Positions 23,001 through 34,284 of a stretch of DNA of 64,000 bases are shown here, in pieces (within the stretch, counting starts at the first letter, position 1; each line of letters opens with the position of its first letter). A model generated the notes under the pieces. That model saw only the letters and a list, made by a program, of their open reading frames with translations, ran no database searches and was not told the DNA's origin. The stretch is from Trema orientale (lineage: Eukaryota > Streptophyta > Magnoliopsida > Rosales > Cannabaceae), in assembly GCA_002914845.1 (NCBI GenBank), contig JXTC01000027.1, positions 1,404,034-1,468,033 on the forward strand. Reading direction: 5' to 3'. Both the position numbers and the translations under genes were made by a program.

Positions 23001-23169
23001 TCTATGGCTCAACATGTCTTGGAGACTTGCGTATTTCCAGTGCTTGAATAACATGGGAGATTGGCTTTATGTGAGAATCATTGTCCAAGTGGCTATACTA
23101 AAAAGAGGGTTTTCCAACAGACAGGTAATTCTTAAATATGAATCATTTTTTTCCTTTCCAAAAATATGA
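20074..23169 (+). CDS. Receptor-like protein with leucine-rich repeats (RLP-B)
   Basis: Paralogue of RLP-A and of the Cf/HcrVf/EIX-type receptors, expected at the plasma membrane. The open frame from ATG 20074 gives 1031 aa. If the good donor CAG|GTAATT at 23124/23125 is used, the protein ends after about 1018 aa (exon to ..GFSNRQ, then H and stop if the acceptor is GCTAG at about 23355). Order: signal peptide (about 1-36), cap CIERERQALLRFKQ, LRRs with many NxS/T sites, an island region before ALIMWKG, terminal LRRs with GRIPTGTQLQGFNASS, an acidic linker, a transmembrane helix (GIEVGFAIGFCGVCG) and a short basic tail. It has two more LRRs than RLP-A and an intact first LRR. The signal peptide, cap and C-terminus are close to RLP-A; the central LRRs differ much more. 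The ancestral stop seen in A is deleted here. Ligand unknown. Confidence 0.93.
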   Translation: MAGFNLGNFNLRVRLLFMLVIVIVLNEGRGNNTRAQCIERERQALLRFKQSLVDTANLLSSWKSSDQNCCSWKGIRCDNRTNHIIMLNLYPEFRCDDYDCFPINYISGKIDSALVELHYLRHLDLSYNGFTRIPKFIGSFKRLRYLNFSGNPISGTIPSQIQNLTRLQFLDLDFGYSNRAMNVDNLEWLSYLTSLRSLTLGNINFTKAGDWLQSIKTANFLSTLNLNGCQFPEVDIWSLSQINSSNSLRSLSSLGNEIHPRALPWLLNVSSNLAYLTLHHTYGVYFGGPHVLPEIFFRNLTSLEYVDLSENEFEGGIPKSWGNLCSLKTLDLSYNSLNGTLHDLLESLKGCSVNSLEILSMPLNQLRGQIPDMRRFISLRKLYLDYNELEGPFPISLTQVPKLLSLKLSDNELEGPLPDLSHMSSLTELSLSNNKFNGTLLESIGELFNLKFLDLSSNFFTGVISEVHLRRLFKLERLALSFNSLTLNFSSSWVPPFQLYDIQLRSCKMGPQFPRWLQTQLNLSIIDLSNSNIVDTIPDWFYHRTSNLHYLNLSFNYITGSLRNFPMNYKDLTAVDLSSNKIQGAIPPSLSYVSVLDLSKNNLTSFGLFLCTRMIEEIQTLTVLDLSSNMLFGRLPDCWWKFEYLSILNLENNQLFGTIPRSLGSIYYLVTLRLRHNNLSGGLPSSLKNCTWMQFLDVGENNLEGRIPEWIGERQTDLVILNLKANKFYGSIPSNLCNLSCLRILDFSINNISGVIPSCLDNFTSMVSDEGCHHDGFYSVGGTSDISDEVLVLNDALIMWKGVNQHEYENNIRLLRHIDLSSNRLTRAIPKTLTNLVFLNQLNLSRNNLRGPLPEMIGQLKNLESLDLSQNQLSGKIPSSLASISFLDYLDLSDNHLSGRIPTGTQLQGFNASSYAGNPQLCGQPLTITCPGDESTPQVPSDSSHDDSDGAWLDMSWFRMGIEVGFAIGFCGVCGNLWLNMSWRLAYFQCLNNMGDWLYVRIIVQVAILKRGFSNRQVILKYESFFSFPKI

Positions 23170-23638
23170 AATGTGCTCATGACCACTTCTTGTATCATAT
23201 TTTTATATTTCTAATTAAAAGGTTTCAATTAGTTAAGATGAGTTTCAATGATCATTTTGAAGTTTTATCATATTAATCTAGAGATTTTTTTTTTTTCATT
23301 TTTTTTAATGTTTCTAATTTTTCTCTGTTCACTTGCATTTGATTATATTGCTAGCATTAAATGGACCAAGTAGAAAGTTCATCAATAATGGGCTGAAATC
23401 TGATGTCGCAAGGTGGAGTGATCAGTGGCTGCGAGGTTTCGAGATTTTAAAGCTTTCGGTTACTAAAGGACACTATGAGTATTTAAGTTCTTGTTATTTG
23501 TTTGAGTTTATATTTTTCCTTATTAAAAATTTCTAATGTTAACATAATATTGCTTGTGATTTACTACAATATGTCTATCACCTCTAGTACTAGTAGTAGT
23601 TTAGCTCGTTTATTTATCTGCTTCATTTGCATTTTATA
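23170..23638 (+). other. RLP-B 3' region
   Basis: Probable intron followed by a 3' exon at about 23356-23540 (ATCAGTGGCTGCGAGGTTTC) that weakly resembles the RLP-A 3' exon at 10539-10620 (ATGGGAGGCTTCAAGATTT). The 67-codon open frame here is not a separate gene. Confidence 0.4.
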
Positions 23639-24183
23639 GGGATAATAACAAAAATATCTCTTGGATTTTGATAAAATACTCAATATATCCCTTCAGTTTT
23701 CGTAAATTACATAAATATCACTTATGAATGGCAAATTAATACAAATTTCACCCATATAGCTTATTAGGTCAAAATTACTATCTTTCTAAACTTGTAACCA
23801 AACAAATACTTAAAAAGTAATAAATAGTATTCAATGAAGAAAAAAATAATGATGGATTAAAGAAAAAAATGACTAAGAGTAAGAAGATTTGATAAAAAAA
23901 AAAAACCTTATATAATTTTTTTAAAGAAACTTTTTCATTTTTTTTAACTATTTAACTGTATTTAGGTAATGGTATCTTGGTCATTTCAAAAAAAAATTAT
24001 TTGTTACAAGTTTAGAGAGAGGATAATTTTGACATTTTGTTTGTTAATTTTGACCTAATAAGTTATAGGGGTGAAATTTGTATTAATTTGTCAATCAAAG
24101 AGGATATTTTTATAATTTATGAAAACTGAAAGAATATATTAATTATTTCATCAAAACTCAGGAGATATTTTTTTGATTATCCC
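23639..24183. mobile_element. MULE-type MITE, 545 bp, 9-bp target duplication
   Basis: Long inverted repeats of about 150 bases: GGGATAATAACAAAAATATC at the left returns as the reverse complement of the right end. The flanks carry the direct repeat CATTTTATA (23630-23638 and 24184-24192). Nine-base duplications and long TIRs are typical of Mutator-like elements. No coding capacity. Confidence 0.8.
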
Positions 24184-24383
24184 CATTTTATATGATCTTA
24201 CTTTGTCGAGTTGTTATGTAGTTTCCTAGCATTGACATTCACAAGCTTTAACGAAATATTTTACTTTATCCCTAAGTTCATGGAAATAATTTTTTTTTTT
24301 TTTTAAAAAGGAGTTTTGCAAATCAGTCAAAAGGAGTTTTTTGAAATACTAATAAAAATCCAAATATCACAAAAATTGTACCC

Positions 24384-25600
24384 AAAAGCCGAAACCTTTT
24401 TTTTAAATTTTTATTTTTGGTTATTATCTCATTTTATTTTTCTCAAAAGATTTTTTTTTAATTTAGTTTACTTTTACATTTAAAATTAAATTTAAAATGC
24501 TTTTCATATATGTTAGGCTACATGAGTAATATAAAGGTATTTTATGTACTCAAGAAATTTTAGTCAATAAAAATCGTTCAAATGGATACATCTAAAACCG
24601 ATTTATACAACTCAGGGGATCTTTTTTAGCATTTCCAAAAGGGGATTCGAAAGTGGGTCTTCATCATATTTCTTCCCCTTTATTACTGTTAAGTGAAAAT
24701 TCTTAAATTATTTGTACAAATGGCCGCCATTTTTGCACTATTTTTATTTTTTTATAATAAAGTGCCTAACTGTATCAATTTTACACTAAATATACAAGGC
24801 ATTTAGTAAATAAAAATTAGTAAATTAGTTTTGTTACTATTGTATATATCAGTCTTTATACTAAGTGTTTTGTCTAAATTTCGGCTCATTTTTGTGGTTA
24901 TATGACTTATTTAACATTGATAAAATTCGTTCGGTCCCATAGCTATTATAAGAAAGGTAATTATCATTACTAGGATATCGATATCTGAAATCCGACGAAT
25001 CAAGTAAGTATCCATTAATATTGATAATCTAAATATAATATTTATCATTTTATTTAATTACTGAAATATTGATGCTATATATTAGAAAAAAAAATTAGGC
25101 AAATATCTCCTCACTAACGGATTATCTAAAGGTATTATCTAATATATAATTATGATATCCGATTTTGGATTGATGTATTTTATTAAAAACAAAAAACAAA
25201 ACAAAACGTTTGGACTGATATCCTATACTGTAATTATATCCTCCTCTTAAGGGAGGAAATTATGACCTACAACTCTTTACACCTTCATCTCACAATTCTA
25301 TATATTTTCCTTCATACTTATCCATCCATAGAGAATTCTATATACATCGTTTCACATTATTATATTTCTTTATCATAGAATATATTGACTATTTATTATT
25401 TTGCTAGGAATTCAGAACTACATTCGGGCTTGATCCCTATAAAGGGTATGTAGGCAGCTCTAATGAGCACAGCCCCAATTGAACAACCCTTTTTTTTTCT
25501 CTTCCTCAAAGGCTCAAAGGTCAAAAATGCTTGCGGATCCCTTCAAAATTTAATGGTAGAATTTAGCCTTTATACTAAGTATAATATATGATATAGTTTA
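24384..25600. repeat. Diverged duplicated segment, copy 1
   Basis: Similar in order and sequence to parts of 26580-29735. Shared landmarks include AATAAAAATCGTTCAAATGG (24567 and 26755), TTAAGTGAAAATTCTTAAAT, CTTATTTAACATTGAT/AATATTGAT and the GGCTTGAT-CC-T-AAAGGGTATG type stretch near 25425 and 29555. The last resembles a motif common in plant LTRs. No gene. Confidence 0.6.
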
Positions 25601-26579
25601 ATTGATATAACTTATATCAGAAAACTGTTAGGAAATTTTATATTTCTTCATGTAGTCCACATGTTCATTTAATTATATTGGGTCATATCATTTTGTTTGG
25701 ACCCTATATGGTGATCAATTAAGTTGGGTCTAGAATATCTATTGGGTGTGGGCTAAAATGTAGATACTCACTTAGACAACCAATAAGGGTTGATAGATAT
25801 CCTAAGTGAGTTGGCTATATATAGTTAAATTCGGCTATGGTCCCACTATTAAAAGATATGACATATGCTCCTCCTAGGCAGCCACCATAACTACTTAAAG
25901 GGGAAAATTCATAGAGCACTTTTAAACTTTTGGTTATGGAAGACTCAAAATCCTCAAGGCTCCAAGACTTTCAAGGCCTCAAGAGTCAAGACTCTATTGA
26001 TTACGCTTTCGCTTAAGGTTTACTTATCATCATTAGTCATGGATATCTTAACATAATTATTTAATATGAATGATCCTGATATAAAAGGGCATTTGGTGTT
26101 GCTTAACTCTGTATATATGTGTTTATTATATATGTAACAACAACTTCTCGTTGGAAGAGCTCAAGGCGAGTTTCTTGTAGTAAAAGTCTAATTTTTTTGG
26201 CACTGTAAATGCTTTTAAAGTATCGTCCTAGTTCAATGACCAATGTTCACCTTGGGGAGGCTAATCTTGATATGGTCATGATGAGGGTCTATTTTTAATA
26301 TCTCTAAATGCCTAAGATATCTGTCAATGTCATTTATATAGCACTTATGTGATGTATTAATGTCTAGGCTAGCTGCTGACATACCAGAGAACCTTCCACC
26401 AACAATTGGAATAGCATTTGATCATTGCTGTGGGAACTAGTCTTTGGAGCGTCTCCAAGCTAATATTGGGAGACTCAAAACATATTAAGCCAAGTTGGTT
26501 GTCTTTCTAGTGCTTTTAGATCTTAGGTGATGTCGAATGATAAAAATGATTCAAATTATTCGAGCCTTCTTGTAACAAA
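25601..26579. other. Spacer between the two diverged segments
   Basis: AT-rich, no supported gene. 25640-25910 (GGTCCCACTATT, GGCAGCCACC) has the look of retroelement 5' leader sequence. If copies 1 and 2 are old LTRs, this would be a short non-coding interior. That is a guess. Confidence 0.3.
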
Positions 26580-27209
26580 AATTGTATTCAAACCTTTTTC
26601 TTTTTTTTTTTTTCAGTTTTTCTGTTATTATCTAGTTTTATTTTCCCCAAAGTATTTTTTTTAATTTGGTTTCCTTTTAAATTTAAATTTCAAATGCTCT
26701 TAATATATAGGTTTGGCTACATGAGTGATACAAGAGTATTTTAGAATTTAATCAATAAAAATCGTTCAAATGGATACTCTTAAAACCGAATCATAAAAGT
26801 CAAGAGGTCTTTTTGGCATTTCCAAAAACAAATAGGAGAGTGGGTATTCATCAAAACTCTTCCCCTTCATTACCATTAAGTGAAAATTCTTAAATTATTT
26901 ATCCAAATTAGTCAAATGACCATTTTTAACACTTCATTCTTATTTGGGCTTCTTATAGAAATACAAGTCCAAAATCCAAAAAATTGAAAGACCTTGGGCT
27001 AATCTTTTAAAAAATCTTGAATTATTTACAAAGATATCATTTTACAAGTTTATATTTAAATACCACTTTTAAAATATATTTAAAAAATGGTACTTTTTTC
27101 CTCAAAATTGGAATCTATTAAAGATACCTAAGGTTACCTGAAGTAACCATTCGAGTCACTTGAGGTAACTAGCCAGATTACCTCAACTAACTAAACTGGT
27201 TAGTGAAAA

Positions 27210-27610
27210 TTACACTTAATACCCATTTTTTAAAACTTATTTCAAAAATACCCATTTTTAAAACTTCTTCCAAAAATACCCATTTTTATGGTCCACATTT
27301 CATATGAAAAATATGAGTGGTCTACGTTTACAATGTAAATTTTATCCATGAGATACATATTTCATATGTAAAATATGAACGGTACATATTTTAAAATGCA
27401 TGCCAATTTTTAGTGTAAGTTTTATTCATGAAATGTAAACCACGGTATACATTTATTGCATGAAATATATACCGTGGTATATATTTCATGTGTAAAATAG
27501 TGATGGTCTACATTTCTCCAAAAAAAAGGTATAAAAACGGGTATTTATGAAATAAAAATAAAAAATAGATATCTATAAAAATATAGTTTTAAAAACGGGT
27601 ATTTATGAAC
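27210..27610. mobile_element. Palindromic MITE-like insertion
   Basis: ATACCCATTTTTTAAAAC at the left and TTTTAAAAACGGGTATTT at the right are inverted copies. The middle contains further mirrored blocks (ACCACGGTATACATTT against AAATATATACCGTGGT). Borders and target duplication are not resolved. Confidence 0.45.
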
Positions 27611-27791
27611 TTTTTCCAACTTGTTACCTCAAGTAATTCTCAAAATAGTAAAAGGTGATATTTTTTAAATATTTTCAAAAGCGATATTTTTCTGAATAAA
27701 TCTAACAAAAAAAATAATTGATCATCTGGGATTTTTCAATTTTTTAAAATTTTATCACATAAAATTAAAATTCTTCTTTTGTTATAACAGT

Positions 27792-27891
27792 ATGCCTGAG
27801 TTTATCAATTTTACACTAACAATATAAGACATTATCTGGATATGTCTGAGTTTATCAATTTTACACTAATAATATAAGACATTATCTGAAT
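27792..27891. repeat. Tandem repeat, 2 x 50 bp
   Basis: ATGCCTGAGTTTATCAATTT begins at 27792 and recurs as ATGTCTGAGTTTATCAATTT at 27842, with the rest of the 50-base unit nearly identical. Confidence 0.9.
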
Positions 27892-29735
27892 ATACTTTCA
27901 ATTTTTTTTTATTTATAAAATTGAAAAATGAAACAAAAATTTTGTTTCTTTTTTTAATATGAAAAATAAGAAACTTGATTGATAACTCAGCAAATCACTT
28001 TCAATTTTAAAAAACAAAAAACACAAACATGCTTGGTAAATACAAAAGTTAATTTTGAAAATTTGCATCAAAAAAGTTTATTTAGAAAAGTATGATTTTA
28101 AATGTTTATTTAGAAAAATACCATCTACAAAATACTAATTGAAAATTTTTAATTATAAAATATCACTTTTGCAAATTTTATTTACAAAACTTCCATTTCA
28201 AAAAATATATTAAAAATCACTTTTTGGTTTACTTTTTGTTTTAAAAAAATTTGGAAGTAAAAAAATAATACTTCTATTATTTTTTTTAAATTTACTTACA
28301 ATATTTAAATAGAAAAAAAAAGGCAATGTTACCAAGCTTGTTTTTCAAAAAGAATTTGTAAATTTTTGTTCATTTAAACAAAAAACAAAAACTAAAAATA
28401 AAAATGTATCTAGGTGAGCCCTTAGTAAATCAGTGCTTTACTATCGTATAATCAATCTTTTATACCAAGTGATATGCCACAAATTTCGCCAGGCTCATTT
28501 TATGGTCAATGTAACTTATTTAATATTGATATAATTCCTGATTAGGACTTATCATGAAAAAGATAATGAAAATTTTAATGTCTCAAATCCGAGAATTAAG
28601 TAAGTATTTAGTGATATTTAGTTCCTAGTATTTAGTATCTAAAATATATATCAGACAAAATTAGACAAGTATCTCCTCATATAATTACCTAAAAGTATAT
28701 CTTTATATGATTTATAATTCTTTACATCTCTATCACAATGTTTATATATTTTACTTCATACTTCTTTATTTCTGGAAAATTCTATATACATTAGTTTAAC
28801 ACAATTATATTTATGGTGGCTTTATTGTCACTTTTTTTTTTCTTTCCCAACCCCCCTTCTAAACATACCCTTTTACTATTATTAAATTTTTGTTCACACA
28901 CATTATACATTTATGCTATGTATAAAAATACCCATTATTAAATATTTCTTTAAATATTTCTTTTTTTACCCTTAATACTTTACAATAAATTAATTTTTAG
29001 ATTTTTTTTCTCCTTTTAGAAATTACGAACAATAGTATAAATTGAGAAAACTAATGATCTTTTTTTTTTTTGGTCTTACAACTACACAACTTGTTGGTTC
29101 CTCAAGCCAAAAAAAAAAAGTTATTGAATGGTGATTCCCGCACCTAAAAAAAACATTGTTAGTTCTCAAACCAAAAAAAAAAAACTTATGAGAAAAAGTT
29201 CCAGAATAGTTGGTTCACAGCTCCATCCTCTCACTCTCCAGAAAAAATCAAAAAAATAAACAAAACGTTAACTGTTAGTTCACTAAAAAAAAAAAAAAAA
29301 AAAATTAAAAGAAAAACATAAAATAAAAATTTAGTAAAGTATCATATGATTACTATACATAATTAGGGAGTGTGCTAAAAGATAAAAGTTTTAATTATTT
29401 AATATTATATGAAGATATTCATATCAATTCATAAGAGAATATTTTTATAAATAATTAATTAATTAAAAAATGAGTAGGGAGAGAAAAAAAAGAAAAAGGG
29501 GTGGCTCTATATTTATTCTTCATAGAATAATTTGATTAAGTAATTATATTCGAGCTTGATTCCTTCAAAAGGTATGCAGGTAACTCTTACACCCCCAATC
29601 TAACAATCTGATTTTTTCTCTTCCTTAAGGACTTAATACTCACAAGTGGTCATAGACTCTTTAGAAATTCAATTGTGAAATTTAGCCTCTACACCAAGTA
29701 CGTTTAATATATGATATAGTAAAATTGATGTTCAT

Positions 29736-30517
29736 AAATCTGAAACTAATAAACTCATCCCTTTTGTTATAACTTTTTTATAATTTTTTATCGAAAAATG
29801 GTTGTTTATATCATACATCAATAAATCAAATTTTAATAAATCAGTTTTTATATTGATGTATGTCGATTTTTATAATAAGTATATGTTTGATATCTTGTAT
29901 GGCAAAAGTAATATAATATTCTGGAACCAATAAACTAGGTCATTTTGATATAAAATAAAAACATGACCGTTATATTAAAATGAACGGTGTAAACCAAGCA
30001 CTGAAAATTTGAAAGCAGTTGTTTGTATTTAGCCTCAATTCCTCATTAGACTATATGCTCATAATAAAAATATATGTATATTTATTGCTTTTTTATAGAA
30101 AAATTAAATAGGGTTACTTGTAAAGTAATTATTAGAAATATCAAGTTTTTTATAATAATGTTTTCCTAGAAATAGGAAATAGGGGAGCTATATATGCAGT
30201 CCACATTAATATTAAGGTACTCCTATAAAATAGAACAACATATTAAAATTTATATTAAAAGCACCCCAAACACTCTCTAAAATAAAATTTCTTCCCTATA
30301 CTTCCTTATGATAAAACAAACGAATTGGCAATTTGTAAATTCTATGATGAAAAGACTAAATCAAAGAACCATGTCCACGAGAAAAACAAACATTTAATTT
30401 TTTTTTTTAATCATGACTATTAAGTATAAACATAGATTATAATGCCTCAGGAAAAAAAGAAAAATTAGACATACAAAATTATAAGTATCGATATCACGAT
30501 ATATATATATATATATG
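29736..30517. other. Intergenic, nothing recognised
   Basis: AT-rich sequence without a supported gene or clear repeat, ending in an AT microsatellite (about 30497-30516). Confidence 0.5.
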
Positions 30518-30761
30518 GTTGTCAATCTATTAGGTATTTTTTTGTTTACCTATATATATGTATTTTTTTTTTTTAGCCGTTGGATCATCATATAACGGTG
30601 ATCCAAAGGCTATAATGATGTGCATGAAAAAATGTGCATCATTAATGATATTTCTCTCTTTTACTTTTGACTATAAAAAAATATACATGATAAGTTTTAA
30701 TTGGCCAAAATGATACCGATATATAGGTAAACAAAAAAGAATACCTACTGGATTGGTGCCC
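30518..30761. mobile_element. MITE of the 'GGTATT..' family, copy 1
   Basis: About 244 bp with inverted ends (CAATCTATTAGGTATT at the left; the right end reversed reads GGGCACCAATCCAGTAGGTA). Same family as 53709-53950, sharing the inner block GTTGGATCATCATATAACGG (copy 2: GTTAGATCACCATTAAATGA). It sits in a TA repeat, so the target duplication cannot be read. Confidence 0.7.
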
Positions 30762-31233
30762 TATATATATATAAACAAAATCCATGTACACTCATATATT
30801 AGACAATAAATGCAAAACTAAAATTAGATATAAAATACTCTATACTCTTTCCTTTGATCACATAATTTATAAAGTCATATATTTCTTCAATTTTTAAGGT
30901 TTCTTCTAAATACTCATTGTCTTTCCATTTTTTAATATTTGTTTTAGTTTGATTTATATTTAAATTGATTACCAAAGAAATTGGAGTAAAGGAGATCGAT
31001 TATAGAGGAAAATAAATAAAAAAATAAAACAAAATGTTGAATGGAAACGACTCTGGTAAATTGAAAGAAATGGTGAAGGTGAAGATGTGCTTTTAATTTT
31101 TTTTTTATCTTTGATAAATTGTCTATTTTAATTAATTTTCTAGTTCGTGTGTGCTTTTATTCTAAGGTGTGGCATATGTATATTCCCCTTAGAAATATTA
31201 AACTTTTGTTTTATGGTGGAGTATAAGGTTATC

Positions 31234-31258
31234 ATTTATATATATATATATATATATA
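31234..31258. repeat. TA microsatellite
   Basis: Run of about 12 TA units next to a probable retroposed sequence on the minus strand. Confidence 0.9.
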
Positions 31259-31905
31259 TTTGAAAGGAAACAACTTTATTAATACTCATATAAGGGTTAC
31301 AATAGCAAATCGAATTACATATAACCTTTTACACTAAGAATGAGGAAATTAATTCACAAACTTGAAGATAGAAAAACCTTCAGATGTCTCAGAGCACAGG
31401 TAATCTACGACAACGATCTTGGATAAAGACTCCACGAATGATATAATAGAACTCTTCAATGGCTTGTTTTGACTTTTCATTATTCGAATTGACACTTATA
31501 AATAATTCACTAAAGGAGATTCTGCCTACTCCAATATGCTATGGTAACAATCTCTCCAAGTCTGAATAAAAAATTATATAGATCTAGAGGACAACTACAC
31601 CACTAATAAAGAAAATACTACAAACAACTCAAAAAATCACAAATCTAGATCTGGTTATACTAAGAGCACTATAGATCTAGACCTTGGTAGATAACTGTCT
31701 TCCCACATAGAAAAATTATTTGAAACTAAATACAAAAATATGAAAAGAAATTGAGAAAAACCCATAATGGATAGAAGAAAAATCTCCCTCAAAAACATTA
31801 AAAGAAATTGAGAAAAATCCATACTGGATAGAGGAAAAATCTCCCTCCCAGTAGGGAGATACCTGCTAGAAGAAGAGGCGAGAGAAAGCTACGGAGAAAG
31901 ATTAT
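31259..31905 (-). mobile_element. Retroposon-like sequence, minus strand, ending in AATAAA and a TA tail
   Basis: On the minus strand this reads as a transcript-like sequence without a long frame. It starts near CTTTCTCTCGCCTCTTCTTC (31888 region) and ends in ATTAATAAAGTTGTTTCCTT followed by a TA repeat, as in 3' ends of LINE-type or other retroposed copies. It contains a 57-base tandem duplication (31743 and 31800). No reverse-transcriptase frame remains; class uncertain. Confidence 0.35.
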
Positions 31906-32559
31906 CATTGAAAAGTTGTATTAAATAACAAACAGAGATTCATGTAAATTTTTCTTAATTATATCCACATAGTTGTATATGTGCACATGATATATTAATT
32001 CATTCAGATTTATCTACATATATATATATATTGTATATCGATATATTAATACACGTCTTTTCTATTATATTTTATATAATATATATTTATTTATGTCAAG
32101 AAAGATTTCAGTTTTAAACCTCAAAATTGAAGATGGGAGAGGTTTACTAATCAAACTAAGCATGCTAATATTTGTATATGAGGAATTAGGTATGCTCTAT
32201 ACTAGACCTAATTTAACAACTATACTCTGTTTAAAAATACTTTAAAATAGATGCTTTTTGATAATTTTATCCCCTAAAAATTATAGACAATATCGTAGAT
32301 AAATCTCTCTCATTCGCGTAAAGCTTCCTTCCTCTTGATTTTTATCGCATGAACTCAAAACAAGGCCACCTAAAACCTCACTATGAACAAGACCTCGGTG
32401 AAGCATTATTTCCATATATATGGTGTGTGTGTGTGTATATATATATATATCTCAGACAATCACAAAGAATAGTATTGATAATTTGTGACATGATAAGATA
32501 ATATGACTTGAAACTAGCATGGAGTTAGTGAGTTTAGGTTTGTCTTTAATGATTTCAGG
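31906..32559. other. Intergenic with TG/TA microsatellite
   Basis: No gene. GGTGTGTGTGTGTG followed by TATATATATATA lies at about 32425-32452. Confidence 0.6.
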
Positions 32560-33106
32560 TCAAAATCAGGTTCAGCCCCTAAACCTGTTTATTAGACATG
32601 TTGAGTTTGGGTTGATCCACCAACCCGCAATGACCTGTTTATTAAACATATCAATTTCGGATTAACCCGTTTATGACTCATATAATACTTATTTGAAAAT
32701 TAATATTTTTATTTTGTATATTTGTACTTTTTGTATTTTTAATACTTTATCATGCATATATATTGAGATTTTATGTAGTTTCTCTTTATTTTTGTAAATA
32801 TTTATGTCTTAAGGTAATAAAACACATATGAATTTATGTTAAATGTGTTAAAAAATATATATTTTAGCTAAATTAGATTAAATAAATTCATAGGTTATTT
32901 CAGGTTAACTTGATCCTCATATGACCTATTTAAATAAACGGGTTACACGGATTGTGTCGGGTCAATCCGTTTATAAACAAATCAGGTTCGGGTTGAAAAT
33001 TCTGATATGATTATTAAATAGGTCAGGTTCGGATTGAGGTACATGCTGTTATACATGACATTAACACAATACGAACACGACCCATTGATACGAATTGCCA
33101 CCCCCG
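32560..33106. mobile_element. hAT-type non-autonomous element, right end clear
   Basis: Ends in CGAATTGCCACCCCC, whose reverse complement GGGGGTGGCAATTCG is a common terminus of plant hAT-derived repeats. The interior has the usual ACCTGTTTATTA, CGGGTTGAAAATT and GGGTCAATCCG-type blocks. The left terminus was not found, so it may be truncated. Confidence 0.5.
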
Positions 33107-34284
33107 TTAAAGAATGAGATGACGATTTTGATAGCACACTATCTCGTCTTTGACAACGGTTTTTGATGATTCTGACAATAATCTTGATGGGTTTTGATAT
33201 ATTGGGATATCAATAGATTTTTATGCATATTTTTTATGTTTTCGACATATTCAAATAATGATTCCACAGTTTTTTATGAGGATTTCTACATGTTCGATAA
33301 CAAGTATTTTGATTGGTTTTAATGACTAAGATTTCAAAGGTTATTGATAATATTTCAATGGATTTCGATATATAGGAATTTGGAAGCTTTTAACAAGGAT
33401 CTTAAATAGATTTCAAGTTATTTCGATGATCCTTTTAACCATTTTGACACCATCACGATGTGGTTTAATCACTTCGATGCTATCTCAACAAGGATTTATT
33501 TTGATGACTTTTAAGCATTTCAACGAGCATCAGAACTTTCATAATTGGGTTTTAGAGTGTTTTCTCTGGCATCGTTAAAGGTGAACCCAAGAGTCCTACC
33601 GCAAACCCAGATGAACCAATTTGAAATGAACTCAATATAAAAGTCTGGGTTTGCAAATCTGAAGGTGATATTTTGTAATTGGAAAGAAACATATGCCTCA
33701 TCTAGTACTTTCTCTATCAAACGAATCAAATGAACAAGTTTACAAACGAACTCCTATTGATCGCGAACAAGAGTAACTTTTAGCATATACCGGTTGAGAG
33801 AAAGAGCATAATACAAAGAAAATGTAGCATAATTGTTTTAGGCATAAATTTGTCCACAAATTGTCGCAATGCATGGAGTTTTTGAGTTTTATTAAGTTGA
33901 GCGTATGAGTCAAATTGAGAGGTCTTTTGACATATTTAGTAAAATTTCTCATATCTTTTTATAAATAAATAACAAATTAATTTACCAAATTTTTAATATG
34001 AATACATATGATATATGTGAATTGCATTATTCAATTAGTGTGTAGAACTTATCATAAATTAATTTGAATCCCTAAGTTTGTGTTTATCAAACAAAAAGAT
34101 TCATTATTGGTATTCCTATGTCATTAATCAAAAGTAATTTCCCACTCGTTCGAAAAAATCAGAATTAATCTAATAGATAATATTTTCAAAATATTTTATT
34201 TTAGAACATATTTGTTTTATGTATAATTTAAGGCTATATTTACTCATTAATTTTTTTCCTTAAGAAAAAAGACAGAAAATAATA
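33107..34284. other. Intergenic, nothing recognised
   Basis: AT-rich. Two minus-strand open frames of about 70 codons (33520-33952) have no family resemblance. 33110-33500 is built of repeated TTTTGATG/TTTCGAT-like words of unknown origin. Confidence 0.5.

Larger units (their letters stand above)
13858..23250 (+). repeat. Tandem duplication unit B (RLP-B unit)
   Basis: Partner of unit A (721-10440). It starts at CTTAACTAAGG, preceded by CCAG just as unit A is, although the sequences before that differ. It holds an intact foldback MITE, the LTR-like element, the assembly gap, the truncated uORF and RLP-B. Confidence 0.9.
26580..29735. repeat. Diverged duplicated segment, copy 2, enlarged by insertions
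   Basis: Counterpart of 24384-25600, interrupted by a palindromic insertion at about 27210-27610, a 50-bp tandem repeat and A/T-rich expansions (27900-28400, 28830-29330). 28440-28740 and 29520-29735 again follow copy 1. No gene. Confidence 0.55.

Noticed and set aside
27792..27891. Tandem repeat considered as a CRISPR-like array
   Set aside because: Only two adjacent copies without spacers, in a plant nuclear genome.
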